This document shows, in pieces, positions 1-8,547 of a stretch of 44,707 bases of DNA. The position numbers were made by a program, and so were the translations under genes. Location of the stretch: contig SHZZ01000028.1 in the NCBI GenBank assembly GCA_009692005.1, forward strand, positions 1 through 44,707, given 5' to 3'. Below the pieces are notes generated by a model, which saw only the letters and a list, made by a program, of their open reading frames with translations, searched no databases and had not been told where the DNA came from. The DNA comes from Gemmataceae bacterium (GTDB taxonomy: Bacteria; Planctomycetota; Planctomycetia; Gemmatales; Gemmataceae). How positions within the stretch are numbered: position 1 is the first letter of the stretch; each line of letters starts with the position of its first letter.

Positions 1-428
1 TTGCGGATCCAGGCTGCGGGCATGAAGGCACCTCGTCAAGTAAATGTTAAAAGAAGTAGTTTGGGTAAAAAAATCCATCTACGACTCTATACTATCCGAA
101 ATTTGAATGCAAACGAAAGAAACAGATTTTCCCCTTAAATTATATTTTTTCAAAAAACAAAAACAAACCCGAAAATGCCGGCCTTTGCGGAATATTAAAC
201 AATTGGAAACCTTTCCCTACGAGTTCCGCGGACACGGTGCGTAGCGGCGGCGTTGAGGGGTTTGCTTCCTGGGTGCGCGGGCATCTTGCCCGCTTCTTCT
301 TCATCTTCTTTATCTTCTTCATGCGGGCCAGAGGCCCGCGTACCCAGGTGGAATAAGGGGACATTTCTACCTGGGGAAGGCCCCTACTTTGCAGTTGGAG
401 CCCCCCATCGGGAATTGGTTTTCGAGAT
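1..428. other. Left-edge intergenic region
   Basis: No convincing gene is visible in the first 428 bases. The first ~220 bases are AT-richer than the rest of the window. A minus-strand open frame at 140-442 has a low-complexity Lys/Arg-rich composition caused by a CTT-rich tract and is judged spurious. The stretch contains the nested inverted repeat at 268-348. It lies downstream of the DUF4956 gene, which is on the minus strand, so the repeat could act as a 3' end structure, but no T-tract follows it. Confidence 0.6.
268..348. repeat. Nested double-hairpin intergenic repeat (copy A)
   Basis: The outer arms at 268-282 and 334-348 are complementary with one mismatch. Inside them sit two separate perfect hairpins, GCGGGC-ATCTT-GCCCGC at 278-294 and GCGGGCC-AGA-GGCCCGC at 323-339, joined by a pyrimidine tract built of CTT/TTC units. 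The same architecture (hairpin, TTCTTC-type linker, hairpin) recurs at 21591-21654, and a single-hairpin version occurs at 9379-9413, so this is a dispersed element. No REP-associated transposase gene is present in the window. Confidence 0.75.
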
Positions 429-1103
429 TCAATCTTCGTCATTGCCGTTGGGGGCGGGGGAAGGGTTTTCGTTTTCCTGCGCCAGGTAATAAATCCTCAC
501 CCGGGCGGTGTCGCGGAGGAAGTCAATGCGGCCGATCTCCACGCGATGGACCGGCAGGCCGGTTCGTTGTTTCAAGTCCTCGATCAGCTTTTCGCGGTTC
601 TCCGGTTTGATTAATTCGATCCGTTCGTAATTGATCACCTGGACATTCTCATGAGGCAAGGTGACTTTCCGGTCGAGGAGATAGGTCAAAGCCAGGAGCA
701 AGGCGTTGGAAAAGACCAGTTCCAATAAGCCGGTCCGCAGGTTGGCCAGGGCATTCAATATCCCCAGGGTCACACAGACCATGAAATAGCCCATTTCGCG
801 GATCGGCACTGTTTCCGTGCGGTAGCGCATGACCGAGAAAATGGCGAACAGGCCGAAGGCGAAGCCGATTTGAATAGTGGCGCTGCTTAACAGATAACAG
901 AGCAGGAAGTTAATGATGTTGAAAAGGAAAAAGGAAAAGAGGAAATCCTTGTTGCGGTGGCGCGGGTAATAGATCAGCCGCACCAGGATGAAAATCACCA
1001 GGAAATCCAGGCAGAAACGAAAGGCGAAATCGGGCAGGCGATCCAGGCCCATTAAGGCTGGTTCGCTGGCTGGGGTGGATTGCTCAAGCAGATTGTTGTT
1101 CAT
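429..1103 (-). CDS. DUF4956 family membrane protein
   Basis: The 224-residue protein has four or so hydrophobic segments between about residues 28 and 140, including a FLFSFFLFNIINFLLCYLL stretch and a FGLFAIFSVMRYRTE loop, followed by a soluble C-terminal half ending in an acidic tail. The FAIFSVMRYRTE core is typical of DUF4956 proteins, which are repeatedly found next to VTC-type polyphosphate polymerase genes. Here the start codon lies 20 bases inside the upstream polymerase gene, indicating translational coupling. Its molecular role is not established. By context it may be a membrane partner of the polymerase, perhaps for export or localisation of the polymer; that is inference. Confidence 0.85.
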   Translation of the reverse strand: MNNNLLEQSTPASEPALMGLDRLPDFAFRFCLDFLVIFILVRLIYYPRHRNKDFLFSFFLFNIINFLLCYLLSSATIQIGFAFGLFAIFSVMRYRTETVPIREMGYFMVCVTLGILNALANLRTGLLELVFSNALLLALTYLLDRKVTLPHENVQVINYERIELIKPENREKLIEDLKQRTGLPVHRVEIGRIDFLRDTARVRIYYLAQENENPSPAPNGNDED

Positions 1104-1980
1104 GCAAAATCTTTTTCAAAAGAAGTGAGGTAGGCTTGATTCCGTTGTTTTTCACCGGCTCCATGCTGCCGATGCCAAAGGCGTACTTGCTGAAGGGCAC
1201 CGACCGGATGGCCAACCCGCGCAGGATTTCCAGCAGGCAAGTGGGAACCCGCGGCTGGGCGCATTTAATTTCCCCGATCACCAGGCCATGCAAAGAATGA
1301 GTGTCCCGGGTGTTATCGAAGGAAAGGTTTTGATCGAGAGTGATTTTGATCGACTCCTGTTTGGCAAACAGTGTCATGCGATCGTAGCGGATAGAGATCT
1401 TGGGAGAAAGCCGCGTTCCAGCAGGGGCATGCGACTGAAACAACGCCAGGTGGCGCGGTTCCAAAGTTTCCAGGATGGCCGGCTCTTCCATTCTCAGCTT
1501 TTCCGTCCTGTTATTATGGCATTTCCTTTTTACCTCGAAATAGACCCTGCCGGAATCGCGGTAAGTGCGCCAGCGGACCTTGATCCGGTTCGACCTGCGG
1601 GAATGGTGCTGGTGGAAGAACAGAAAATCATCCGTGTCCAGGTAGAGGCTGTCATAGGGAAAAAGGCGCAGGCCTTTGTTTTCCAAAACGCGGAATTCCC
1701 GGGCCAAGGATTGCAGCAAAGGAACTAGCTTCCCCTGGTGCATGATAAATTTGTTGTCAAAGCGGCTGAAGTAGCCGTTGGGTTCGATCTCCCCCAGGGT
1801 AATCGGTTGGAACCGATCCAAAACGCGGGCTACAGTTTCCGGTTCTGCAGGCTGGGCGGGATTGGCCAGACAATCTCCTGTTTTTTCCGCTTTGAGCGGC
1901 TCTGATTCCGAACAGCCTGGGTTCATAGGCATGAGGCTCATTGGCTTAACGCGGTAATTCACTTCTCTTACCCCGGACAT
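1084..1980 (-). CDS. VTC-domain polyphosphate polymerase family protein
   Basis: The 298-residue protein carries a VTC (polyphosphate polymerase) domain from about residue 70 to 270. Basic and acidic residues expected to line the catalytic tunnel are visible: RFDNKF (73-78), YLDTD (113-117), KVRWRTY (134-140), FEVKRK (148-153), ISIRYDR (195-201), GEIK (236-239) and FSKYAFG (263-269). In the eukaryotic VTC complex this domain makes polyphosphate from ATP; bacterial members are less characterised. There is no membrane segment, consistent with a cytosolic enzyme. The start is uncertain: several ATG codons lie within the first 20 codons and none has a strong ribosome site. It overlaps the downstream DUF4956 gene by 20 bases. 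Confidence 0.85.
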   Translation of the reverse strand: MSGVREVNYRVKPMSLMPMNPGCSESEPLKAEKTGDCLANPAQPAEPETVARVLDRFQPITLGEIEPNGYFSRFDNKFIMHQGKLVPLLQSLAREFRVLENKGLRLFPYDSLYLDTDDFLFFHQHHSRRSNRIKVRWRTYRDSGRVYFEVKRKCHNNRTEKLRMEEPAILETLEPRHLALFQSHAPAGTRLSPKISIRYDRMTLFAKQESIKITLDQNLSFDNTRDTHSLHGLVIGEIKCAQPRVPTCLLEILRGLAIRSVPFSKYAFGIGSMEPVKNNGIKPTSLLLKKILHEQQSA

Positions 1981-2065
1981 TATCGGGGCTTGCTATTTAC
2001 TCCAGCCATTATTCCATATTCCAAAGGATTTGTGAACGGCTGTCATGAATTTTTCATCACGGCAT

Positions 2066-3016
2066 TCATCGGCGCGGTTTGTTTTCCTCGTAAGCCGCCA
2101 GGATCTTCTGCACCAGCGGGCTGCGCACGATGTCTTTTTCCGTCAGGTGGACGACCGCCACGCGCTCGATGTTGCGCATGCGGTTGATGGCGTCGGTCAT
2201 GCCGCTGCGCGTGTGCGGCGGCAGATCCACCTGGGTGATGTCTCCCGTGACGATGATCTTCGAGCCAATTCCCATGCGGGTGAGAAACATTTTCATCTGG
2301 GAGATGGTGGTGTTTTGCGCCTCGTCCATGATGATGACGGCCTGGTTGAGAGTCCGTCCGCGCATGTAGGCCAGCGGGGCAATCTCAATGATGTCGCTTT
2401 CCAAATAGCGTTTCACCTGCTCATGATCCATCATGTCGTTGAGGGCGTCGAACAGGGGGCGCAGGTACGGATTAACCTTGGCGGCAATGTCGCCGGGGAG
2501 AAACCCCAGGCGTTCTCCCGCTTCCACCGCCGGGCGCACCAGCACGATTTTCTTGATCAATGCTTGGCGAAGGCAACTCACGGCCATGGCCACGGCCAGC
2601 CAGGTTTTTCCAGTCCCCGCCGGGCCCACACACAGCGTCAGGTCGTTCTCCTTCATGGCGCGGACATAAAGCGCCTGGCCGTCCGTGCGCGGGCGCAAAT
2701 TGCGGCTGCCAACCTTGCCGGCTTCTCCGCCACCAGGGTTGGCGATCGCCTGCGATCCCGCCTGCACAATTTCAATGACCGTGTGCACATCCTCGGTGGT
2801 CAGGGATCCTTGCCGGCGCAAGTCTTCCCTTAAGCGCGAGAAAATTCTGGCTGCCTGGTCGATCTGTTCCTCGCTGCCATTCAGCAGGATCTGATCACCC
2901 CGGCCGATCACTTGCATATCAAGGGCTGAACGGATTTCCTTGAGAAACTGGTCCCGGTTGCCGGATAGCAAGAGCGCTTCATCGCGGCTATCGAGGGCGA
3001 TTGTCATTTCCTTCAT
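2066..3016 (-). CDS. phoH: PhoH family ATPase
   Basis: The 316-residue protein matches the PhoH family. An N-terminal ~100-residue region with a KH-like IGRGDQILLNGSEEQ segment precedes the ATPase domain with Walker A GPAGTGKT (131-138), the RPAVEAGERLGFLPG segment and Walker B VIIMDEAQN (227-235). Length and order are normal for the family. PhoH proteins are cytoplasmic ATPases associated with RNA metabolism and, in several bacteria, phosphate starvation; exact biochemistry is unsettled. It lies 19 bases downstream of cdsA in a same-strand series purA-uppS-cdsA-phoH with gaps of 20 bases or less, so an operon is likely. The separate VTC gene, 85 bases further downstream, could belong to the same transcript and would fit a phosphate theme. 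Confidence 0.92.
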   Translation of the reverse strand: MKEMTIALDSRDEALLLSGNRDQFLKEIRSALDMQVIGRGDQILLNGSEEQIDQAARIFSRLREDLRRQGSLTTEDVHTVIEIVQAGSQAIANPGGGEAGKVGSRNLRPRTDGQALYVRAMKENDLTLCVGPAGTGKTWLAVAMAVSCLRQALIKKIVLVRPAVEAGERLGFLPGDIAAKVNPYLRPLFDALNDMMDHEQVKRYLESDIIEIAPLAYMRGRTLNQAVIIMDEAQNTTISQMKMFLTRMGIGSKIIVTGDITQVDLPPHTRSGMTDAINRMRNIERVAVVHLTEKDIVRSPLVQKILAAYEENKPRR

Positions 3017-3035
3017 GCGATGGGCCTTCTACCTG

Positions 3036-3926
3036 TTACCACAGGAAAAAGAGCCAGGCGATAGGCCCGGCAAAGAGCAAGGAATCGAGAATATCCAGGA
3101 TACCACCGAACTCCGGCACCGTGTTGGAGGCATCCTTGAGGTTGGCGTCCCGTTTCAACAGGCTTTCCCCCAGGTCGCCGAAAACCCCCGCCAGTCCGGT
3201 GCAAAAGCCAAAAGCCGCAGCCATGCCATCACAGCAAAAAGGGGTTTGCGGAAAGAGGCGGAACCAAGCCCAGCCAAGCAGGCTGGATAAGACCAGGCCG
3301 CCTGCCAGCCCCTCCCAAGTTTTTTTCGGACTGAGGGTGGGAGACATCCGGTGTTTGCCGAAGATTCTGCCGGTGAAATAGGCGCCAATGTCCGCCCCCT
3401 TGGTGACGGCAATGGTCACCCCCAGGGCCAAAAGGCCAGCCAAGTAACTGCCGTCCGCGCCCCGAAGCCAGCGCAGTTGAATCAGAAAGGAAGGCAATAT
3501 TCCCAGGTAAAAAAAGATCAGGATGGGCAGCGCGATGCGCAGGGTGCTTTGACCAGGAGATTGAAAGCGCGCCATTTCCAAAAGCCAGGCGCCCAGGCAG
3601 GCATAGACGAAGAGGGCCCCGGTCACTTTCCAGGAATCGAATTTTGCGAAGGGCGGCAGCCAGCCGGTATGCGGGAGCCAGTTGCCTGCCACCAAAAGAA
3701 AAATGAAAAATAAAGTTGGTCCGCGCGGGCAGGCGGTTTTTGCGTCCAGCAGGGTGAGCATTTCCCTTCCGGCCAGGAGGCAAACCGCCAGGGCCAGGCC
3801 AAGGAAGCGAGGGAAATAGGGGTCTGAAGCGCTGTCGAAGTAGAGGAGCGTCACGCAAAAAGCAATCATCATCGAGCCGAAAAGAATCCGAGTGGCAAGA
3901 GGGCTTAGGGAGTGGTGGAAGCGCAA
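3036..3926 (-). CDS. cdsA: Phosphatidate cytidylyltransferase
   Basis: CdsA makes CDP-diacylglycerol from phosphatidic acid and CTP in the membrane, the branch point of phospholipid synthesis. The 296-residue protein is strongly hydrophobic, with about eight predicted membrane segments, and carries the family signature near the C terminus: SPKKTWEG, then GVFGDLGESLLKRDANLKD and the FGGILDILDSLLF ending. The frame begins at a TTG, preceded by GAGG at seven bases, immediately after the uppS stop with a 9-base gap; a TTG start is therefore proposed. The uppS-cdsA pairing is common across bacteria. Confidence 0.93.
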   Translation of the reverse strand: MRFHHSLSPLATRILFGSMMIAFCVTLLYFDSASDPYFPRFLGLALAVCLLAGREMLTLLDAKTACPRGPTLFFIFLLVAGNWLPHTGWLPPFAKFDSWKVTGALFVYACLGAWLLEMARFQSPGQSTLRIALPILIFFYLGILPSFLIQLRWLRGADGSYLAGLLALGVTIAVTKGADIGAYFTGRIFGKHRMSPTLSPKKTWEGLAGGLVLSSLLGWAWFRLFPQTPFCCDGMAAAFGFCTGLAGVFGDLGESLLKRDANLKDASNTVPEFGGILDILDSLLFAGPIAWLFFLW

Positions 3927-3935
3927 GGGTTAGCC

Positions 3936-4700
3936 TCAGGAATTTAAGCCGCCGAATTTTCTTTCCCGCCTGGCGAAATCCTGGAAGGCCAGTTGCAAGT
4001 CGGCAATGCCGAATTCCGGCCAGGTCTTTTCCGTCACCCAGATTTCGGAGTAGGAAACCTGCCACAAAAGGAAGTTGCTTATGCGCATCTCTCCCGCTGT
4101 GCGGATCAATAGGTCGGGGTCGGGAATGCCCGCCGTGTAAAGCGACGACGAGATGACCTCTTCGCTGATTTCTTCCGGGGTTAGTTTTCCCAATTGGACC
4201 TGCTTGGCGATGTTGCGCACGGCGTCGGCGATTTCTCCACGGCCGCCATAATTGATGGCCAGGGACAAGCCCATGCCGGTGTTTTCCCGGCACAGCCGCT
4301 TGGTTTCCTCGATTTCACCCAGCACCTCGGCCGGTAATTGATCCTTGCGCCCCAGTGTGCCAAAGCGGATGTTCTTTTCCGCCAGCAATTTCCTTTCACT
4401 CACCAGGTAGCGCCCTAATAACTGCATCAGGAAATCCAGCTCCGGCTGCGGGCGTTTCCAGTTTTCCGAACTGAAACAGAAAAGCGTCAGGTGTTCGATT
4501 TTCAGCCGCGAGCATTCCTCGACAATGAGGCGAACCACATCCATGCCACGGGCATGACCCTCGACGCGGGGCAGGCCTTGCGTGCGGGCCCAGCGCCCGT
4601 TGCCATCCATGATGATGGCCACATGCGCAGGCAAACTTCCCGGCTTGAGGCTGTCTTGGCCTCGGGTCGTTTTCGGTTTTTCTGTCCGGGAAAGAGCCAA
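3936..4700 (-). CDS. uppS: Isoprenyl transferase (undecaprenyl diphosphate synthase)
   Basis: UppS extends farnesyl diphosphate with isopentenyl units to undecaprenyl diphosphate, the lipid carrier for cell-wall and surface polysaccharides. The 254-residue protein has all cis-prenyltransferase motifs: HVAIIMDGNGRWA with the catalytic Asp, GHARGM, FCFSSENWKRP, NYGGRGEI, and RTAGEMRISNFLLWQ followed by the SEIWVTEKTWPEF segment. The Ala in RTAGE where many have Ser or Gly is a mild variation. The most likely start is a TTG preceded by AAGGGG at a good distance. The gene lies 19 bases downstream of purA and just ahead of cdsA. Confidence 0.95.
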   Translation of the reverse strand: MALSRTEKPKTTRGQDSLKPGSLPAHVAIIMDGNGRWARTQGLPRVEGHARGMDVVRLIVEECSRLKIEHLTLFCFSSENWKRPQPELDFLMQLLGRYLVSERKLLAEKNIRFGTLGRKDQLPAEVLGEIEETKRLCRENTGMGLSLAINYGGRGEIADAVRNIAKQVQLGKLTPEEISEEVISSSLYTAGIPDPDLLIRTAGEMRISNFLLWQVSYSEIWVTEKTWPEFGIADLQLAFQDFARRERKFGGLNS

Positions 4701-4719
4701 GCCATTCCCCTTGAAAATA

Positions 4720-6015
4720 TTAACCCTGGACGGTGAAGATCGTTTGGACCCGATCCGGCCCCACAGAAATTAATTTTACAGGAAGTTGCAGGATTTCGCC
4801 GATCCGGTCGGCGTATTTTCTCGCTCCGAGTGGCAGATCCGCCAGTTTCCTGGCATCCTCGATCGGTTCGCTCCATCCTTCCACAGTTTCATAAACCGGC
4901 TGGCAGCGTTGCAGTTCACCAGCATCTGTGGGGAAATGCTTGATCCGTTCCCCATCCAGTTCATACGCCGTGGCGATTTTCAGTTTTCCAAGTCCGCTAA
5001 GCACATCCAACAACATGATGGTGATTTCATCCACGCCGTTGATTTGGGCGGAGTGCGCGGCAGCGACGGCATCGAACCAGCCGCAGCGGCGCGGGCGGCC
5101 GGTTACCGTGCCGTATTCCCTACCCACTTTCCTTATCCGTTCACCCAGCCCCTCGGGGCCATCGTTCAATTCCGTGGGAAAGGGGCCTTTGCCCACCCGG
5201 GTGGTGTAGGCCTTCAAAATTCCTATGACCCGGTTGATGTGCCTGGGGGGAATTCCCGTGCCAGAGGCGATCCCCGCCGTGGTGCTATTGGAACTGGTGA
5301 CGAAAGGGTAACTGCCATGATCGACATCGAGCAGGCTGCCCTGGGCCCCTTCGAAGAGAATATTTTTCCCAGCCGCCAGAGCTTCGTGTAGCAAGCGTGT
5401 GGTGTCGGCGAGGTGCGGCTTGAGGAATTCACCATGCTCGGCGTATTCCTTGGCCAGCTCCCTGGCATCAAATTGCACGGCGTTGGGATTAAACCCTCTT
5501 AGCAGCCGGTTCTTGAAATCCAATATTTGCCTCAGCCGCTCTTCCAGATGGATTGGCCGGACCAGTTCCCCCGTGCGAATGGCATGCACGCGGCCTACTT
5601 TATCTTGGTAGCAAGGGCCGATGCCCCGGCCTGTCGTGCCGATACCGGTGCCCTCATTCGATTCAGTTATTTTTTCCTGCTCCAAATGGTAGGGGAAAAT
5701 GACATGGGCGCGGTCGCTGATGACCAGGTTGTCGCCGGTTTCGATGCCGTTTTTTTGAAGCTGGGCGATTTCCTCGCGCAGGCGGGCCGGGAAGATTACC
5801 ACGCCGTTCCCAATAACCGACTTTACTTTTGGCTTGATGACCCCAGTGGGGAGGATCGATAGTTTAAAGGTTTTGTTTCCCGCCACCACGGTGTGGCCGG
5901 CGTTGGGGCCGCCATTGTAGCGGACCACCAGGTCATGAGTGTCGGTCAATATATCGACGACTTTACCCTTGGCTTCGTCTCCCCATTGCAAGCCAACGAC
6001 GCAGGTACAGGCCAT
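4720..6015 (-). CDS. purA: Adenylosuccinate synthetase
   Basis: PurA joins IMP and aspartate using GTP, the first committed step to AMP. The start is set at the ATG at 6015 because the protein then begins MACTCVVGLQWGDEAKGK as in other PurA proteins, is 431 residues long (the family norm) and has GGGGGAG upstream of the ATG; a longer frame to 6063 has no family support. Motifs seen: the N-terminal GTP loop, RYNGGPNAGHTVV, GTTGRGIGPCYQDK, and GRPRRCGWFDAVA. The P-loop reads GDEAKGK (residues 12-18) where the textbook sequence is GDEGKGK, a Gly-to-Ala change at residue 15. It heads the same-strand set purA-uppS-cdsA-phoH. Confidence 0.96.
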   Translation of the reverse strand: MACTCVVGLQWGDEAKGKVVDILTDTHDLVVRYNGGPNAGHTVVAGNKTFKLSILPTGVIKPKVKSVIGNGVVIFPARLREEIAQLQKNGIETGDNLVISDRAHVIFPYHLEQEKITESNEGTGIGTTGRGIGPCYQDKVGRVHAIRTGELVRPIHLEERLRQILDFKNRLLRGFNPNAVQFDARELAKEYAEHGEFLKPHLADTTRLLHEALAAGKNILFEGAQGSLLDVDHGSYPFVTSSNSTTAGIASGTGIPPRHINRVIGILKAYTTRVGKGPFPTELNDGPEGLGERIRKVGREYGTVTGRPRRCGWFDAVAAAHSAQINGVDEITIMLLDVLSGLGKLKIATAYELDGERIKHFPTDAGELQRCQPVYETVEGWSEPIEDARKLADLPLGARKYADRIGEILQLPVKLISVGPDRVQTIFTVQG

Positions 6016-6259
6016 GAATTTCACTCCCCCACGGGGGTTTCGCCAAACACGAAAAAAGCCCAAGACGAAAAGTCCCAGGCCAAATAACTGTATTCCCTTT
6101 TGGGTTTCTTATCCCTCGGAGAGGTTTAGGTCAAGGGGCTGGCGGCCTCGAAGGAGCCTTCGAACCCAGGCTTGTTGACCCTTGGCCGGGATTTCCCTTT
6201 CCCTTGATTCAGCGTTTATTGTAATCTCCAGCCATGCAGGCTTTCCTGAGGCAACCCTA

Positions 6260-7480
6260 ATGACCGCGAAATTCAGGACGATATCCGCTTGGCTTGGGCC
6301 CGCCTTATTTCTTCTTGGGTCTCTGGCCTTGACCGGACCCTGTTTCAGCCAGGCCGCCGACCCCTTCTTTCAAGGTAAAAAACTGAGCGAGTGGCTCGAT
6401 TCACTCAAAACTGAGGCCGACTATTCAAAACTCCCCGAAAAGGAAAAGTTGAATCAGAGCCGTTCCCGTCGGGCTGGATTAATTGCCGTGGAGTTGCTCT
6501 CCGGATCGCTCGACCAGCGCATCCTGCCGGCCCTGGAGAAGGTGGCCAAGGGCGACCCGGAAGAAAAATTGCGAGAGGCCTCGGCGCTGGCCCTGGCCCG
6601 CGTGGCGCTCAAGCACGCGGAGAAATCCAAAAGCGAAGCGCCTCGTGAGTTTGCCGCCAGGGCTCTGGAATCGATTCTGGAAAACGAAAAGTCGAACCGG
6701 GTTCGTGAGGCCTCGGCGCAGGCCTTGGGAAAATTGGGCCCGGTGGCGGCGCGAGCTGTGCCGGCGCTGGGGAAATGTTTGCAATTGGAAGATCCTGGGC
6801 TGCGGGCCGCCGCCGCAGACACCCTGCGCCGACTGGGAATGGATGCCCTTCCAGCCATTGGCCCTTTAAGAACTCTGGCGGCGGATGGCAAAGCCGACCT
6901 GATTAGCCGGGCCTACGCGATTTTAGCCTTGGGCAATTTGGCAGACGAGGAATCGGTGCCGCTACTCCTTGGGATCTTGGCGGATGGAAAACTGCCGGTC
7001 GATTTGCGAATGCCCGCCGGGAATGCCCTGGCTGCGATGGGGGATTCCGCCGCCGCCGCTGCCCCCAAACTGGGCGAGCTATTGGTTCAAGACGCTTTTC
7101 CACGCGACTTGAAAAGGGTTGCCGCCATTGCTTTGGACAATTTCGGCCTGGCGGCGGCGCCCGCTATTCCCTCTCTTGTCGCCGCTTTGAAAGATCGCGA
7201 TGCCACCGTGCGGGCCTTTTGCTTGCACGCCTTGGGCGGGCTTGGCGCCAAGTTGGGAAGCAACCTGGCAGCGGCCAGGCGCAGTGTATTTCATTGCCTG
7301 GATGACTCCGCCCTGGAAGTGCGCCTGGCGGCTTTGGAAACTTTTGGCCGTTGGGGACCCGGTTTGGCGGATAATTCCGTCCTGGGAAAAATCGATTCTC
7401 TCACCATGGACCCGGCCAAAGAAATAAGGGAAACCGCCCAGGTGGTGCGCAGAAGGCTCAATTCAACCAACGACAAGTAA
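6260..7480 (+). CDS. Secreted HEAT-repeat protein
   Basis: The protein is 406 residues if started at the ATG at 6260, which follows TGAGG and opens directly into a signal peptide (MTAKFRTISAWLGPALFLLGSLALTG, cleavage near CFSQA). The rest is an array of helical HEAT/PBS-lyase-like repeats with recurring units such as VREASAQALGKLGPVA, LRAAAADTLRRLG and AAPAIPSLVAALKDRDATVRAFCLHALGGLG. Such repeats form a superhelical binding surface; no catalytic motif is visible. The partner is unknown. It is divergent from purA and converges on selD with only two bases between stops. Exported HEAT-repeat proteins are plentiful in planctomycetes. Confidence 0.85.
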   Translation: MTAKFRTISAWLGPALFLLGSLALTGPCFSQAADPFFQGKKLSEWLDSLKTEADYSKLPEKEKLNQSRSRRAGLIAVELLSGSLDQRILPALEKVAKGDPEEKLREASALALARVALKHAEKSKSEAPREFAARALESILENEKSNRVREASAQALGKLGPVAARAVPALGKCLQLEDPGLRAAAADTLRRLGMDALPAIGPLRTLAADGKADLISRAYAILALGNLADEESVPLLLGILADGKLPVDLRMPAGNALAAMGDSAAAAAPKLGELLVQDAFPRDLKRVAAIALDNFGLAAAPAIPSLVAALKDRDATVRAFCLHALGGLGAKLGSNLAAARRSVFHCLDDSALEVRLAALETFGRWGPGLADNSVLGKIDSLTMDPAKEIRETAQVVRRRLNSTNDK

Positions 7481-7482
7481 AC

Positions 7483-8544
7483 TCAGGCTTTAAAAATCAG
7501 CGCCGTGCCTTCCCGGGGAAGCACCTCGCCAATTACCACGGCGCAAATCGTTCCCAGGGCCAGAGCCTTTTGAATATAGTCCGCTGCCTGATCCTTGGGC
7601 AAGCTAACCACCAGCCCGCCGGAAGTCTGCGCGTCTACTGCTAATTCCACATCCAACGGAGAAGGGGATCCGATGATTTGCCAATGTGGCTGCGCATATT
7701 CCCGGTTGGTTTTGCTGGCCCTGGTAAAGAACTTCTTCTCAATCAGCGCTTCCACATTCTTAAACCGCGGCAGCTTGGATAAAGAAATGCATAAGGTGTG
7801 GCCGCAGCCGAGCGCCATTTCCAGCAGGTGGCCGGCCAGGCCGAAGCCGGTGATGTCGGTCATGCCATGAGGAGTGAATTCGGCCAGGGCCCGGGCCCCC
7901 GCCTGGTTCAATTGCATCATGCTAGCACAGGCCGCCTGGAAAATTTCTTCCGGGCATTTCCTCAGCTTGCTGGCCGTGGTGATGAACCCCGTGCCCAGGG
8001 GTTTGGTCAACACCAGGCAATCGCCCGGCCTGGCCCCGGCATTGGTCAATACTTTTTTAGGATGCACGATGCCCGTGACCGACAGGCCGAACTTGATCTC
8101 CTTATCGCGGACCGTGTGCCCGCCGACGATGGCTGCACCGGCCACCTGACATCTTTCCGCCCCGCCTTCTAATATTTTTCCCAGCCAGGTGAGCTTGGGG
8201 TCCTGGTCATCGGGGTAACCCACGAGGTTCATCGCCGTGACCGGCTCACCTCCCATGGCATAAACATCGCTGAGGGCGTTGGCCGCGGCGATCTGCCCAT
8301 AAAGAAAGGGATCATCCACCAGGGGGGGGAAGAAATCCACCGTCTGCACCAGGGCGATTTCCTCGCTGAGCTGGAAAACACCAGCGTCGTCGTGGGTTTC
8401 TGTTCCCACGAGCAAGCGCGGATCTGTGGAACGGGGAACGCTTCGCAGAACCTGCGAGATTCCTCCGGGGGGGAGTTTCCCCGCTCAGCCGGCGCAAGAA
8501 GCGTAATCGGTCAAACGCTTGGCCCGGCCAAAGAAATTGAACAC
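7483..8544 (-). CDS. selD: Selenide, water dikinase; selenocysteine-containing SelD
   Basis: SelD makes selenophosphate from selenide and ATP, the selenium donor for selenocysteine and selenouridine. Downstream of residue 40 the match is unambiguous: GTETHDDAGVF, LVQTVDFFPPLVDDP, ANALSDVYAMGG, GGHTVRDKEIKFGLSVTG, MTDITGFGLAGHLLEM and DAQTSGGL. The catalytic N terminus is found only by reading the in-frame TGA at 8485-8487 as selenocysteine, giving RLTDYASCAGUAGKLPPG. U aligns with Cys17 of E. coli SelD and K three residues later with catalytic Lys20. The frame runs back to a TAG at 8548, allowing a GTG start at 8544 (353 residues) preceded by AAAGGG; TTG at 8514 is an alternative. A SECIS-like hairpin lies at 8443-8457. 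The start is four bases after the SelW stop. Gene calling without recoding starts near 8415 and loses the active site. Confidence 0.93.
8443..8457 (-). promoter_or_regulatory. Candidate bacterial SECIS hairpin in selD
   Basis: The mRNA reads UCGCAG-GUU-CUGCGA: a perfect six-base-pair stem closing a three-base loop that begins with G. The loop starts 33 bases after the UGA codon at 8485-8487. Bacterial SECIS elements bind SelB through a short apical loop with a G near its start, roughly 16-37 bases downstream of UGA, so both shape and spacing fit. A GC-rich GGGG/CCCC pairing also lies nearer the UGA, at about 8470-8482, but its loop is too close to fit that pattern. Confidence 0.7.
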
Positions 8545-8547
8545 TTG

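Noticed and set aside
295-322. CTT-rich tract as a simple-sequence phase-variation repeat
   Set aside because: Units are irregular and no gene reads through it; it is better explained as the linker of the hairpin repeat.
140-442. A 100-residue minus-strand frame at the left edge
   Set aside because: Its Lys/Arg-rich core is only the translation of the CTT-rich linker of the double-hairpin repeat; no family features.
2045-2833. A 262-residue plus-strand frame antisense to phoH
   Set aside because: It has His/Arg-rich low-complexity composition and lies wholly opposite a clear PhoH coding region.
3229-4293. A 354-residue minus-strand frame across cdsA and uppS in another frame
   Set aside because: Pro/Arg/His-rich out-of-frame translation crossing two certain genes.
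8470-8482. GGGG-AAACT-CCCC hairpin just after the selD UGA as the SECIS
   Set aside because: Its loop is only about six bases from the UGA, outside the usual spacing; the hairpin at 8443-8457 fits better.
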